DNA from: Actinotalea sp. | Lineage (GTDB): Bacteria; Actinomycetota; Actinomycetes; Actinomycetales; Cellulomonadaceae | Assembly (NCBI GenBank): GCA_014360395.1 | Contig: JACIXM010000186.1 | Span: 1-18,787 of the forward strand | Direction: 5' to 3' | DNA: 18,787 bases | Part shown: piece by piece, positions 1 through 11,213 of the stretch | Layout of the letters: each line of letters opens with the position of its first letter | How positions within the stretch are numbered: the first letter of the stretch is position 1 | Made by a program: the position numbers and the translations under genes | The notes under the pieces: generated by a model | Told to the model about the DNA's origin: nothing | Seen by the model: the letters and a program-made list of their open reading frames with translations, nothing else | The model's database searches: none

Positions 1-1
1 C

Positions 2-1384
2 GTCCGGCGTCGGCTCGCGGGCGCCTGCGGCGTGCCGGGGACGGTCATCGACGTCGTCGTCGTCGAGGCGCTGCCGCGGCTGGCGAGCGGCAAGGTGGAC
101 CTGCCCGCGGTGCGGGACCTCGCCGCCCGCCGGCGCGAGGACGCCACCCGCGCGACCGGGCGGGACGCAGCGCCGTCGTCGGCCGGGCGAGCGGCGCCCC
201 CGGGGCGGGACGACGACGGCGCGTCCGTCACGGCGCTCGTCGGCCTGTACGCCGAGCTGCTCGAGCGCCCGGATGCGACCGCGGAGAGCAGCTTCGTCGA
301 CCTCGGTGGGGACTCATTGTCCTACGTCGAGATGTCCGTGCGCCTGGAGGAGCGGCTCGGCACGCTGCCCGCGGGCTGGCACCTGCTGCCGGTCCGGGAC
401 CTCGCCGCGGCCCGTCGCGAACCGCCCGACGACGGCGCCGCTCGGTCCGGCGGTCGGGTGGAGACCAGCGTGGCCCTGCGCGCCGTCGGGATCCTCCTGG
501 TGGTGATGACCCACTCGAACGTGCTGTTCCTGCCCGGCGGGGCGCACCTGCTCATGGCCGTCGCCGGGTTCAACCTGGCGCGGTTCCAGCTCTCGGCGCC
601 GGACCCGACGACGCGGGGACGGCGCGTGGGCGCGAGCCTCGGCCGGCTCCTCCTGCCCAGCGTGCTGTGGATCGGCGTCGCCGGCGCGCTCACCGGGATG
701 TACCCCGTCTCGACGGCCCTCATGCTGACCAACGTCCTCGGACCGGACCGGTGGGGGACCGCGTGGCACTTCTGGTTCCTCGAGGCCGTGGTGTGGATCG
801 TCGTGGCGGTGACCGCGCTGCTGTCGGTCCCCGTGCTGCACCGCGCCGAGCAGCGGTGGCCGTTCGCCACGGCGGCAGCGGTCCTCGGGCTGGGCCTGCT
901 CTTCCGGTTCGAGGTGCTCGACCTGGACACCGGGCCGCGGATCCAGACCCCGCAGAACCTCCTGTGGCTCTTCGCGCTGGGCTGGGCTGCCGCCCGGGCG
1001 CGGACGACGGTGCAGCGCCTGGCGGTCACCGGGGCGGCGCTCCTGACCGTGCCAGGGTTCTTCGACAACCCGGTTCGGGAGGGCCTCGTCGTCGTCGCGC
1101 TCGCGCTGCTCGTGTGGGTGGCGAGCCTGCCGTTCCCGCGGCGGCTCACGCGGGTGGCGGGCGTGCTGGCGGCGAGCTCCCTGTACGTCTACCTGACGCA
1201 CTGGACCGTCTACCCGCACCTGGAGGACGACTACCCGGCGCTCGGCGTGCTCGCGTCCTTCGCCGTCGGGATCGCGTACTGGCAGCTGGTCGAGCACGGC
1301 GGACGGTGGCTCCGCGCACGGTGGGCGTCCGGCCGACGACGGACGAGCGCCCCACCGGTCGGGGTGGGGCGCTCGTCGGGGTGA
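2..1384 (+). CDS. AMP-ligase tail / carrier / acyltransferase-3 fusion protein (5' truncated by window)
   Basis: The gene enters from the left edge; the frame is open from base 2, so the GTG at 32 is internal. Three parts are visible, numbering residues from that GTG. Residues 1-30 end an AMP-forming synthetase or adenylation domain, with the A10-type motif LPRLASGKVD and its catalytic-type Lys21. After an Ala/Arg-rich linker, residues 65-127 form a carrier domain with GGDSLSYVE; Ser95 is the expected phosphopantetheine site. From about 147 to 425 there are 8-10 hydrophobic segments. LRAVGILLVVMTHSN (Arg150, His161) and a late YVYLTHW motif fit the acyltransferase-3 family, whose His is the proposed catalytic residue. 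Inference: an acid is adenylated, loaded on the carrier and passed to a membrane or cell-surface acceptor. The substrate cannot be read because the ligase core lies outside the window. The alternative that the membrane domain is an inactive relative cannot be excluded. Confidence 0.8.
   Translation, partial: VRRRLAGACGVPGTVIDVVVVEALPRLASGKVDLPAVRDLAARRREDATRATGRDAAPSSAGRAAPPGRDDDGASVTALVGLYAELLERPDATAESSFVDLGGDSLSYVEMSVRLEERLGTLPAGWHLLPVRDLAAARREPPDDGAARSGGRVETSVALRAVGILLVVMTHSNVLFLPGGAHLLMAVAGFNLARFQLSAPDPTTRGRRVGASLGRLLLPSVLWIGVAGALTGMYPVSTALMLTNVLGPDRWGTAWHFWFLEAVVWIVVAVTALLSVPVLHRAEQRWPFATAAAVLGLGLLFRFEVLDLDTGPRIQTPQNLLWLFALGWAAARARTTVQRLAVTGAALLTVPGFFDNPVREGLVVVALALLVWVASLPFPRRLTRVAGVLAASSLYVYLTHWTVYPHLEDDYPALGVLASFAVGIAYWQLVEHGGRWLRARWASGRRRTSAPPVGVGRSSG
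1342..1377. terminator. Perfect 15-bp hairpin between convergent genes
   Basis: The arms GACGAGCGCCCCACC (1342-1356) and GGTGGGGCGCTCGTC (1363-1377) are exact reverse complements around the 6-nt loop ggtcgg. The hairpin lies in the last codons of the acyltransferase fusion, ending 4 nt before its stop codon, and faces the convergent chaplin-like gene whose stop is at 1435. No T-run follows on either strand, so this is a hairpin-only terminator candidate, a form often seen in high-GC actinobacteria. It could serve both directions. The termination role is inferred. Confidence 0.6.
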
Positions 1385-1434
1385 GGCGGCCGGCAGCGGC
1401 GTCGGTGTGCCGCCGTCGGCCGGCCGTGGCCGCG

Positions 1435-1878
1435 TCAGTTCGTCGCGGTGCCCTCGGCCAGGGCCTCACAGGTCGTCTCGCCGACGACGTCCTGGCGGGC
1501 GATGACGTTCACGGCGAGACCGCAGACGTTCGCCGCCACCGCGACGGGCACCTGGACGGTCGTGTCCTGGACGGCGACGTTCACCAGGCCCTGCTGGCGG
1601 GCGTTGTTCGCGCCGCCGCCGCCCCGCTCGGCGGTCCCGACCCCGGTCGCGGTGCAGTCGACGGGCCCGGTCACCCCGGTCTGGGCGAGCACGTTCACGC
1701 CGACACCGCAGATGTTCGCGGCGATGCCGATCGGCACCTGGACGAGGGTGTCCTGGAGCGCGAGGTTCACCAGCCCGTCCTGGTTCGCGTTGTTGGGGGC
1801 CGCCTGCGCTGCGCCGGCCAGGCCGAAGCCGAGGGCAAGGGTGGTGGCAGCCACGGCTGCCGTACGACGTGCTCTCAT
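1435..1878 (-). CDS. Secreted protein with two chaplin-like repeats
   Basis: 147 aa with a signal peptide: basic MRARR, a hydrophobic core, and likely cleavage after AQA near residue 26. The mature part is two copies of one unit (about residues 29-75 and 91-137) offset by exactly 62 residues. Each has an N-N-A-x-Q start, a hydrophobic stretch, VQVP, then a [IV]CG-V-NV[IL]A core and a second Cys 18 residues later (Cys57/Cys75 and Cys119/Cys137). This resembles the chaplin domain (two Cys, VQVPV, NVCG, VNVIG) of Streptomyces surface amphipathic proteins that coat aerial hyphae. A Gly-rich linker joins the repeats. No LPXTG sorting signal or membrane anchor is present, so it is probably released or self-assembling like short chaplins. 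The ATG is supported by GGAGGA at 1883-1888. Family membership is by pattern only; the function in this organism is unknown. Confidence 0.75.
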   Translation of the reverse strand: MRARRTAAVAATTLALGFGLAGAAQAAPNNANQDGLVNLALQDTLVQVPIGIAANICGVGVNVLAQTGVTGPVDCTATGVGTAERGGGGANNARQQGLVNVAVQDTTVQVPVAVAANVCGLAVNVIARQDVVGETTCEALAEGTATN

Positions 1879-1957
1879 GATTTCCTCCGCTGTGCGTCGG
1901 GTCGGCCGCGTCGATCAGGTGTCGATCGGACGTGACCGCTGTCACCATGCCCCGGTG

Positions 1958-1986
1958 ACGCTAGGCAGGGTCTCCCGTGATCGCAT
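1958..1986 (-). promoter_or_regulatory. Weak candidate promoter of the chaplin-like gene
   Basis: On the minus strand a TAGCGT hexamer (1958-1963) fits the TANNNT -10 pattern. It sits 17 nt downstream of ATGCGA (1981-1986), a poor -35. It is about 80 nt upstream of the start codon. Three GTGAC/GTCAC half-sites overlap or follow it (1932-1936, 1941-1945, 1954-1959). The -35 match is weak, so this is only a candidate. Confidence 0.25.
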
Positions 1987-2020
1987 CTGGGGAGGCTCAC
2001 GTCCTGGGTGACGCGGAGGG

Positions 2021-2041
2021 CGGGACACGAGAGCTGTCCCG
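2021..2041 (-). terminator. Hairpin downstream of tRNA-Ala
   Basis: The arms CGGGACA (2021-2027) and TGTCCCG (2035-2041) pair perfectly around a 7-nt loop. The hairpin begins 12 nt past the 3' end of tRNA-Ala in the direction of transcription, where the tRNA-Ile/DLW-39/tRNA-Ala unit should end. No T-tract follows. Termination is inferred from position. Confidence 0.5.
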
Positions 2042-2053
2042 TCGCGATGTCGG

Positions 2054-2126
2054 TGGAGCCAAGGGGACTCGAACCCCTAACCCCCTGCTTGCAAAGCAGG
2101 TGCGCTACCAATTGCGCCATGGCCCC
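2054..2126 (-). tRNA. tRNA-Ala (TGC anticodon)
   Basis: A 73-nt cloverleaf on the minus strand. The acceptor stem is GGGGCCA paired with TGGCTCC (one G-T pair) followed by discriminator A. The anticodon arm reads CTGCT-TTGCAAG-CAGG around TGC, and the T arm contains GGTTCGAGTCC. CCA is not encoded: the genome continues CCG after the discriminator. It lies downstream of the DLW-39 gene and tRNA-Ile on the same strand, as usual near gyrA in actinobacteria. Confidence 0.97.
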
Positions 2127-2178
2127 GTGCGGCCGGGGCCGCGGGTGGGTCGTGCTGGTGTGGTGCCGCGAGGTGACG

Positions 2179-2298
2179 TCAGGCGACGTCGTCGGTGACC
2201 TCGGTCCACAGGTCGCGCTCGTCGCGGTCCTCGGCGTACGTGCGCCAGGCGAGGTATCCGGCACCGAGGGCGAGCAGAGCGATGACGAGCTTCTTCAT
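2179..2298 (-). CDS. DLW-39 family small protein
   Basis: A 39-residue protein, too short for ordinary gene calling. It has Lys2-Lys3, a hydrophobic segment (about residues 4-18) and an acidic tail with Asp-Leu-Trp at 29-31. Length and DLW position match the small actinobacterial family named DLW-39, whose function is unknown to me. The ATG is preceded by GGAGGA with a 3-nt spacer. The gene starts 25 nt after the 3' end of tRNA-Ile and ends 52 nt before tRNA-Ala, so it is probably carried on the tRNA precursor transcript. The hydrophobic N-terminus suggests a tiny membrane-associated protein. Confidence 0.88.
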   Translation of the reverse strand: MKKLVIALLALGAGYLAWRTYAEDRDERDLWTEVTDDVA

Positions 2299-2323
2299 CC
2301 GTCCTCCGGTGGAGCTTCGGGAG

Positions 2324-2397
2324 TGGGCCTAAGAGGACTTGAACCTCTGACCTCTTCCTTATCAGGGAAGCGCTCTAACCGTCTGAGCTATAGGCCC
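2324..2397 (-). tRNA. tRNA-Ile (GAT anticodon)
   Basis: A 74-nt cloverleaf on the minus strand. The acceptor stem GGGCCTA pairs with TAGGCCC, followed by discriminator A. The anticodon arm is CTTCC-CTGATAA-GGAAG with anticodon GAT, and the T arm has GGTTCAAGTCC. CCA is not encoded. It lies 113 nt downstream of the DUF3566 gene, in the usual actinobacterial order gyrA, DUF3566, tRNA-Ile, tRNA-Ala. Confidence 0.97.
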
Positions 2398-2510
2398 GTG
2401 CGCTGCGACGTGCCGCAGGCGCCGCATGAGACTACCCCAGCGGCGCCGTCCGGCCCAAGTCGGCCGACCTCCTCCGACCGGCCGCGGGGCCGGCGGAGGA
2501 GGGGCGGCCC

Positions 2511-3223
2511 TCAGTCGTCCGTCAGCGTCATGTGGATGCCGCCGACCAGCGCCGCGACGATGTTGTAGAGGAACGCGCCGATGGTGGCCAGCGCCGTCAG
2601 GAGCACCACGTCGACGATCGCGATGATCGTGGCCAGGGCCATGACGCGGTCGAAGGCGACGTACTCCTCCATGGGGAAGAAGTCCGGGTTGCCGGTGATC
2701 TCGGTGATGGTCTGGTCGACCTGGGCGAACACGCCCTGCGCGTCCAGCGTCATCCACACCACGGCCGCCGCGACGACCATCATGATCCCCACCGCGAACG
2801 ACAGCAGGAACGACAGCTTCATGACCGACCACGGGTCGATGCGGGCCAGGGCGAGCCGGACCCGACGCGGGCCGACCGCAGGGGCGGCCTCCTCGCGGGC
2901 GGTGGCCGCCGCGGGGCGCGTCCCGGTCGGACGGTCATCCCGGTTCATCGCACCGGCCACGGCAGCGCCCGCAGCCGCGCCCGCCGCCTTGAGCCGGTCC
3001 GCCACGGAGGGCGTCGAGTCGGCGTCCCGGGCCGAGGCACCATCCGCGCGCGGGACGGCGGGACGGTCCGTGGCCGTCCGCGCGTCGCCCTGCGCGGGCC
3101 GGGCCTGCGTGCGGGGGTCCCCCGAGGACGGCTTGTCGGTCGTCCGCACCGAGCCACGGGGTGGGACCCCCGGTCCGGCCGGGGTCGCGGGGCTCGTGGG
3201 GCGCGACTGCGTGCCGTCGGTGC

Positions 3224-3227
<4 letters not shown>
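2511..3227 (-). CDS. DUF3566 membrane protein
   Basis: 238 aa. Residues 1-120 are a disordered, Pro/Ala/Arg/Asp-rich cytoplasmic tail. The conserved part starts at [20 protein letters not shown] (121-140), the entry of the actinobacterial DUF3566 domain, with two membrane segments at about 137-160 and 194-224. The loop between them holds an amphipathic region ([14 protein letters not shown]). The family sits directly downstream of gyrA in many actinobacteria (Rv0007 in Mycobacterium tuberculosis); its role is not established to my knowledge. The ATG overlaps the gyrA stop in an ATGA arrangement (3224-3227), implying translational coupling. The long tail before the first membrane segment could contact cytoplasmic partners, but that is inference. 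Confidence 0.9.
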
Positions 3228-5869
<2,642 letters not shown>

Positions 5870-5920
5870 GGTGCTCCTTGCTCAGGACGTGAAGGATGGT
5901 GCTGGGGTTCGGACGGCCAG

Positions 5921-6012
5921 GCTCGCTTCGCTCGCGCTGTGCTCGTGCTCCTCAGATGTCTGTGCTTGTTTCGACATCCTGCGGGGCTCGCTGCGCTCAC
6001 TCCTCAGATGTC
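5921..6012. repeat. Direct repeats in the gyrB-gyrA spacer
   Basis: The 13-mer CTCCTCAGATGTC occurs at 5948-5960 and again at 6000-6012, where it carries the last gyrB codons and stop. Each copy is preceded by GCTCG-rich sequence (gctcgcttcgctcgc at 5921-5935; gctcgctgcgctc at 5986-5998). An inverted pair TCGACATC / GATGTCGA (5971-5978 and 6008-6015) lies within the same stretch. It looks like a local duplication of the gyrB 3' end. No function can be assigned. Confidence 0.6.
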
Positions 6013-8097
6013 GAGGAACCTCACGTCCTTGGCGTTGCGCTGGATGAAGCTGCGCCGGCTCTCGACGTCCTCACCCATGAGGATGGCGAAGATCTCGTCG
6101 GCCGCCGCGGCGTCGTCGAGGTTGACCTGCCGCAGGGTGCGGTGCTCCGGGTCCATGGTCGTCTCCCACAGCTCGGAGTAGTCCATCTCGCCCAGACCCT
6201 TGTAGCGCTGGATCCCGTTCTCCTTGGGGATCCGCTTGCCGGCCGCCAGGCCCTCCTGGAGGAACACGTCCCGCTCGCGGTCGGTGTACACGTAGTCGTG
6301 CGGGGCGTTGGACCACTTGATCCGGTACAGCGGCGGCTGCGCGAGGTAGACGTGCCCCTCCTTGATGAGGTCGGGCATGTACCGGAAGAGCAGGGTCAGC
6401 AGCAGCGTGGAGATGTGCTGGCCGTCGACGTCGGCGTCGGCCATCAGGACGATCTTGTGGTACCGCAGCCGGCTGATGTCGAAGTCCTCGCCGATGCCGG
6501 TGCCGAACGCGGTGATGAGCGCCTGCACCTCGGCGTTGCCGAGGGCACGGTCCAGGCGCGCCCGCTCGACGTTGAGGATCTTGCCGCGGATGGGGAGGAT
6601 CGCCTGCGTCCGCGGGTTGCGGCCCCGGACGGCCGAGCCGCCGGCGGAGTCGCCCTCCACGATGAAGATCTCGCACTCCTCGGCCTTGTTCGACTGGCAG
6701 TCCCGCAGCTTGCCGGGCATGCCGCCGGACTCCAGCAGGCCCTTGCGGCGCGTCGCCTCGCGCGCCTTGCGGGCCGCCATCCGGGCCGCCGCCGCCTGGA
6801 TCGCCTTGCGGATGATGTCCCGCGCCTCGTTCGGGTGGGAGTCGAGCCAGTCGGTGAGCTGCTCGTGGACCACCTTCTGGACGAAGGTCTTCGCCTCGGT
6901 GTTGCCGAGCTTGGTCTTGGTCTGGCCCTCGAACTGCGGCTCGCCGAGCTTGACGGAGATGACGGCGGTCAGCCCCTCGCGGACGTCGTCGCCCGTGAGG
7001 TTCTCCTCCTTCTCCTTCAGGATGTTCTTCTCCCGCGCGTACCGGTTGACCAGGGAGGTCAGGGCCGCACGGAAGCCCTCCTCGTGGGTCCCGCCCTCGG
7101 TGGTGGAGATGGTGTTGGCGTAGGTGTGCACCGACTCGGAGTACGCCCCGGTCCACTGCATCGCGATCTCGACCGAGACCTTGCGGGCCGTGTCCTCGGC
7201 CTCGAAGTCGATGACCTCCGGGTGCACCAGCTCCGCCTTCTTGGCGCTGGTGAGGTGCTTGACGTAGTCGACGAGGCCGCCGTCGTACTTGTAGGTGACC
7301 GTCCGCTGGTGCAGCGGGCACCCGTTGTCGGCGGCGACGTCGTGGTCCTGGCTCGCGCTCGGCTCGGTGACCTCGTCCTCGGTGCCGGTGTGCTGCGGAC
7401 GCTCGTCCGTCAGCGTGATCTGCAGGCCCTTGTTGAGGAACGCCATCTGCTGGAAGCGGGCGCGCAGGGTCTCGAAGTCGTAGTCGACCGTCTCGAAGAT
7501 CGACGCGTCGGCGTAGAAGACCTGCGTGGTCCCGGTCGCCTCCGTGGGCTCCAGCCGCTCGAGGTCGCCCACCGGCTTGCCGCCGTCGGCGAACTCCTGG
7601 CGCCAGGTGTGCCCGTCGCGCTGGACCGTGGTGACCACGCGGCTGGACAGGGCGTTGACCACGGAGATGCCGACGCCGTGCAGACCGCCGGAGACGGCGT
7701 ACCCCCCGCCGCCGAACTTCCCGCCGGCGTGCAGGATCGTCATGACGACCTCGACCGTCGGGCGGCCCTCGGTCGGGTGGATCGCGACCGGGATGCCGCG
7801 GCCGTCGTCGCTGACCCGCACGCCACCGTCGGCCTGGAGGACCACCTCGATGTGGCTGCAGTAGCCGGCGAGGGCCTCGTCGACGGAGTTGTCGACCACC
7901 TCGTAGACCAGGTGGTGCAGACCACGCGGCCCGGTGGAGCCGATGTACATGCCCGGGCGCTTGCGGACGGCCTCGAGCCCCTCGAGGACGGTGATGTTGC
8001 TCGCGTCGTACCCGGTGTCCTGGCGGACGACGGGCGGGGTCTCGGAGGTGCCGTCGAGCTGGTCGTCGGGCGGAGTCGTCGCGCTCTGGTCAGCCAC
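6004..8097 (-). CDS. gyrB: DNA gyrase subunit B
   Basis: 697 aa from the chosen start. GyrB binds and hydrolyses ATP and supplies the TOPRIM metal site of gyrase. The GHKL ATPase region shows [10 protein letters not shown] (catalytic-type Glu66, Asn70), DDGRGIPV and the GGLHGVG lid motif. A variable Asp/Glu-rich insert lies at about 232-266, as in other actinobacterial GyrB. The TOPRIM part has EGDSAGG (481-487), PIRGK and DADVDG (554-559), and the C-terminus ends DVRFLDI. The start is GTG at 8097 (MADQSATT) because AAGGAG lies 11 nt upstream. A further in-frame GTG at 8139 with a weaker AGGAAG would add 14 residues. gyrA follows in the same direction. Confidence 0.98.
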   Translation of the reverse strand: MADQSATTPPDDQLDGTSETPPVVRQDTGYDASNITVLEGLEAVRKRPGMYIGSTGPRGLHHLVYEVVDNSVDEALAGYCSHIEVVLQADGGVRVSDDGRGIPVAIHPTEGRPTVEVVMTILHAGGKFGGGGYAVSGGLHGVGISVVNALSSRVVTTVQRDGHTWRQEFADGGKPVGDLERLEPTEATGTTQVFYADASIFETVDYDFETLRARFQQMAFLNKGLQITLTDERPQHTGTEDEVTEPSASQDHDVAADNGCPLHQRTVTYKYDGGLVDYVKHLTSAKKAELVHPEVIDFEAEDTARKVSVEIAMQWTGAYSESVHTYANTISTTEGGTHEEGFRAALTSLVNRYAREKNILKEKEENLTGDDVREGLTAVISVKLGEPQFEGQTKTKLGNTEAKTFVQKVVHEQLTDWLDSHPNEARDIIRKAIQAAAARMAARKAREATRRKGLLESGGMPGKLRDCQSNKAEECEIFIVEGDSAGGSAVRGRNPRTQAILPIRGKILNVERARLDRALGNAEVQALITAFGTGIGEDFDISRLRYHKIVLMADADVDGQHISTLLLTLLFRYMPDLIKEGHVYLAQPPLYRIKWSNAPHDYVYTDRERDVFLQEGLAAGKRIPKENGIQRYKGLGEMDYSELWETTMDPEHRTLRQVNLDDAAAADEIFAILMGEDVESRRSFIQRNAKDVRFLDI

Positions 8098-8416
8098 GGG
8101 CCGGGATGCTCCTTCGAGGTCGCGCGCGGGGATGCCCACGTCGCACAGGCTTCCTGGCGGTCTCGGCGAGGACGGCGGGCCCGCACGGCGCGGCCACGCG
8201 GTGCGCGGCGCCGGACGGCTCCTCCGGCGCTCCGGAGCACCAGGAATGACAGCCGTCAGTCTACCCTGTCATGCCCCTCTGAGGGCCCTGCGCACGACCA
8301 GGACGCGCGATCCGGACGAACGGGTGACCCGGTGGTGGCGGGCGCGCCCCTCGGGCCTCACAGAGGGGTTCTGGGGCTTCGCGCCCGTCAGGGCCCGGCG
8401 CCCAGGTCGGCGTGCC
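8098..8416. other. Intergenic region between dciA and gyrB (gyrB leader)
   Basis: 319 nt without a convincing gene. AAGGAG at 8109-8114 on the minus strand is the gyrB ribosome-binding site. An inverted repeat GCGCCGGA / TCCGGCGC (8208-8215, 8224-8231; 8-nt loop) lies in the presumed gyrB leader. TAGACT on the minus strand (8259-8264) fits a -10 pattern, but no -35 stands at the right distance. CCCCTC / GAGGGG (8347-8352, 8363-8368) could form a weak hairpin terminator after dciA. All are candidates. Confidence 0.4.
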
Positions 8417-9034
8417 TCAGCCGTAGGTGTCGCGCGGCCCGCGGCCCGGCACGCGCCGCTGGCCCCGGCCCCAGTGCACGCCGGCCGGTCCCAGCACCTT
8501 GACCTCGCGGACGACGTCGGGCCCCAGCTCCGCCTCGAGCCGCTGGAGCAGCTGGGGCACGAGCAGGCGGACCTGCGTCGCCCAGGCCGTGGAGTCCGTC
8601 CGGACCACCAGCAGGCCGTCGTCGAAGGTCTCCGGCGCGCAGTGGTCCGCGACCTGGTCGCCCACGACCTCCCGCCAGCGCCCGACGACGCCGCCCACCG
8701 ACAGCTCCGCGGACCAGCCCCGCTCCGTCGCGAGCCGCGCGAGCGCGTCCCCGACCAGCGCGGGGTCCCGGCCGTCGCGGGCCGCCGAGGACAGCTGCAC
8801 CTCCGTCGGCCGCACCCGGCGGCGGACCGGTGCCCCCGGGCGGAGCCCCCGGTCCTCGGCGGCGGCCTTCGCGCGGTTCAGCGCGGCCACGACGACGCCC
8901 GACGGCGGCGTGCGCCCCAGCCGCTCGTGCACCGGCCGCTCCAGCCCGGGTCGTTCGACCCCGGGCCGCTCGGACCCGGCACGGTCCGGGCCCGACCGGT
9001 CCGACGCCGGCCGGTCCGCCGGCTCACCGGACAC
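8417..9034 (-). CDS. dciA: DUF721 protein, DciA-type replicative helicase operator
   Basis: 205 aa from the chosen start. The C-terminal half is a DUF721 domain, with [18 protein letters not shown] followed by [18 protein letters not shown]. This is the tryptophan motif and strand pattern of DciA, the protein that handles DnaB loading in bacteria lacking DnaC (Rv0004 in M. tuberculosis). The N-terminal ~50 residues are low complexity with repeated ERPG-like units and are probably disordered. GTG at 9034 is preferred because GGGGAGG (9041-9047) lies 6 nt upstream; an upstream GTG at 9070 would add 12 residues without such a site. The gene overlaps the end of recF by 11 bp, as expected for coupled translation. 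Confidence 0.88.
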   Translation of the reverse strand: MSGEPADRPASDRSGPDRAGSERPGVERPGLERPVHERLGRTPPSGVVVAALNRAKAAAEDRGLRPGAPVRRRVRPTEVQLSSAARDGRDPALVGDALARLATERGWSAELSVGGVVGRWREVVGDQVADHCAPETFDDGLLVVRTDSTAWATQVRLLVPQLLQRLEAELGPDVVREVKVLGPAGVHWGRGQRRVPGRGPRDTYG

Positions 9035-10277
9035 GGCGCACCTCCCCGCCCATGACGTCCCACCGTGCACCCTCGAGCTCCTCGGGCACGTCCTCGGCGA
9101 CGGCCGCCGTGACGAGCACCTGCTCCGCGCGCGCGACCAACCCGGCGAGCCGACGACGACGCCGCGCGTCGAGCTCGGCGAACACGTCGTCGAGCACGAG
9201 CACCGGCTCGGAGCCCTCGTCCCAGGAGGAGATGCCGCCGGCGGTGTCGTCGTCGGGCGTGCCGTGGGTCAGGAGCTGGTAGGAGCCGAGGCGCAGGGCC
9301 AGCGCGAAGGACCACGACTCGCCGTGGCTCGCGAACCCCTTGGCGGGCAGGCCACCCAGGCTCAGCAGCAGGTCGTCGCGGTGCGGGCCGACGAGGTTGA
9401 CGCCGCGCTCGATCTCCTGGCGGCGCAACCGGCTCAGGGCCTCCAGCAGCTGGGCCTCGAGCAGCTCCGGCGAGGCCCCGCGGTGCGGGACGTCGGGCTC
9501 GCTGCGGGTGAGCGGACCGCCGGACCGGGCGCGGTCGTCGTCGTCGGCCGCGCTGGTCTCCAGGGAGGACCGGTAGCCGACGACGGCGGCGCCCTGCCCT
9601 TCGGCGACCTGGTCGTACGCCGCGGCGACGTGCGGGCGGAGCTGGTCGACGAGCCGCACGCGGGCGGCGAGCACCTGGGCGCCGAGCTGGGCGAGCTTGG
9701 CGTCCCAGACGTCGAGCGTGCGCAGGTCCGGGGCCTCCTCGGCGCCGCGGCCGCGGCCACGGCGGGCGCCGCCGGCGGACTTCAGGAGCGCACCACGCTG
9801 ACGCAGGATGCGGTCGTGGTCGGCCAGGACCGCGGCCATGCGGGGGGATACCTGGACGACGAGCTCGTCGAGGAACCGGCGCCGGCCGTCCGGGTCGCCC
9901 TTGACCAGGGCGAGGTCCTCGGGGGCGAAGAGCACGGTGCGGAGGATGCCCAGGACGTCGCGCGCACGGCGCACGGGCGCCCGGTTGACCTGCGCGCGGT
10001 TCGCACGGCCGGGGTTGATCTCCAGCTCGACGAGGCTGGACCGGTCCCCGCGGACGGCGCGCAGACGGACGACGGCGCGCGGCGCTCCCGCCCGGACGAG
10101 GGCGGCGTCGGTCGCGACGCGGTGGCTGCCGAGCGTCGCGACGTAGCCGACGGCCTCGACCAGGTTCGTCTTGCCCTGACCGTTGGGACCGACCAGCGCG
10201 CTGACGCCCGGCTCGAGGGTGAGGTCCACCTGCTCGTAGGACCGGAAGTCCGTCAGGGACAGCTGGCTGACGTACAC
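9024..10277 (-). CDS. recF: DNA replication and repair protein RecF
   Basis: 417 aa. RecF is an SMC-like ATPase that acts with RecO and RecR to load RecA at single-strand gaps. The N-terminus is typical ([15 protein letters not shown]). Walker A is GPNGQGKTN (30-38). Near the C-terminus come the VGPHRDDL element, a signature-like [13 protein letters not shown] stretch and a Walker B/D-loop region [13 protein letters not shown]. The middle contains an Arg/Gly/Ala-rich insertion ([11 protein letters not shown]) absent from shorter homologues. The start is GTG with only a weak purine-rich site, but homology of the first residues supports it. gnd ends 31 nt upstream and dciA begins inside its 3' end. 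Confidence 0.98.
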   Translation of the reverse strand: MYVSQLSLTDFRSYEQVDLTLEPGVSALVGPNGQGKTNLVEAVGYVATLGSHRVATDAALVRAGAPRAVVRLRAVRGDRSSLVELEINPGRANRAQVNRAPVRRARDVLGILRTVLFAPEDLALVKGDPDGRRRFLDELVVQVSPRMAAVLADHDRILRQRGALLKSAGGARRGRGRGAEEAPDLRTLDVWDAKLAQLGAQVLAARVRLVDQLRPHVAAAYDQVAEGQGAAVVGYRSSLETSAADDDDRARSGGPLTRSEPDVPHRGASPELLEAQLLEALSRLRRQEIERGVNLVGPHRDDLLLSLGGLPAKGFASHGESWSFALALRLGSYQLLTHGTPDDDTAGGISSWDEGSEPVLVLDDVFAELDARRRRRLAGLVARAEQVLVTAAVAEDVPEELEGARWDVMGGEVRRVR

Positions 10278-10308
10278 GCTCGCTCTCTCGGTGGGACGGT
10301 CCGCAGGA

Positions 10309-11202
<894 letters not shown>

Positions 11203-11213
11203 GGGCGGTCTCC

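Noticed and set aside
32..34. GTG at 32 as the true start of the left-edge gene
   Set aside because: The frame is open to the window edge, and the residues straight after it are the end of a ligase domain that needs a long N-terminal part.
2008..2568. Plus-strand ORF across both tRNA genes
   Set aside because: It is antisense to the tRNAs and the DLW-39 gene and has no domain; the GLEPLT-like repeats are translations of the tRNA T arms.
5896..8502. Plus-strand open frame of about 870 codons opposite gyrB
   Set aside because: It is an antisense shadow of gyrB with the same low-complexity composition and no motif.
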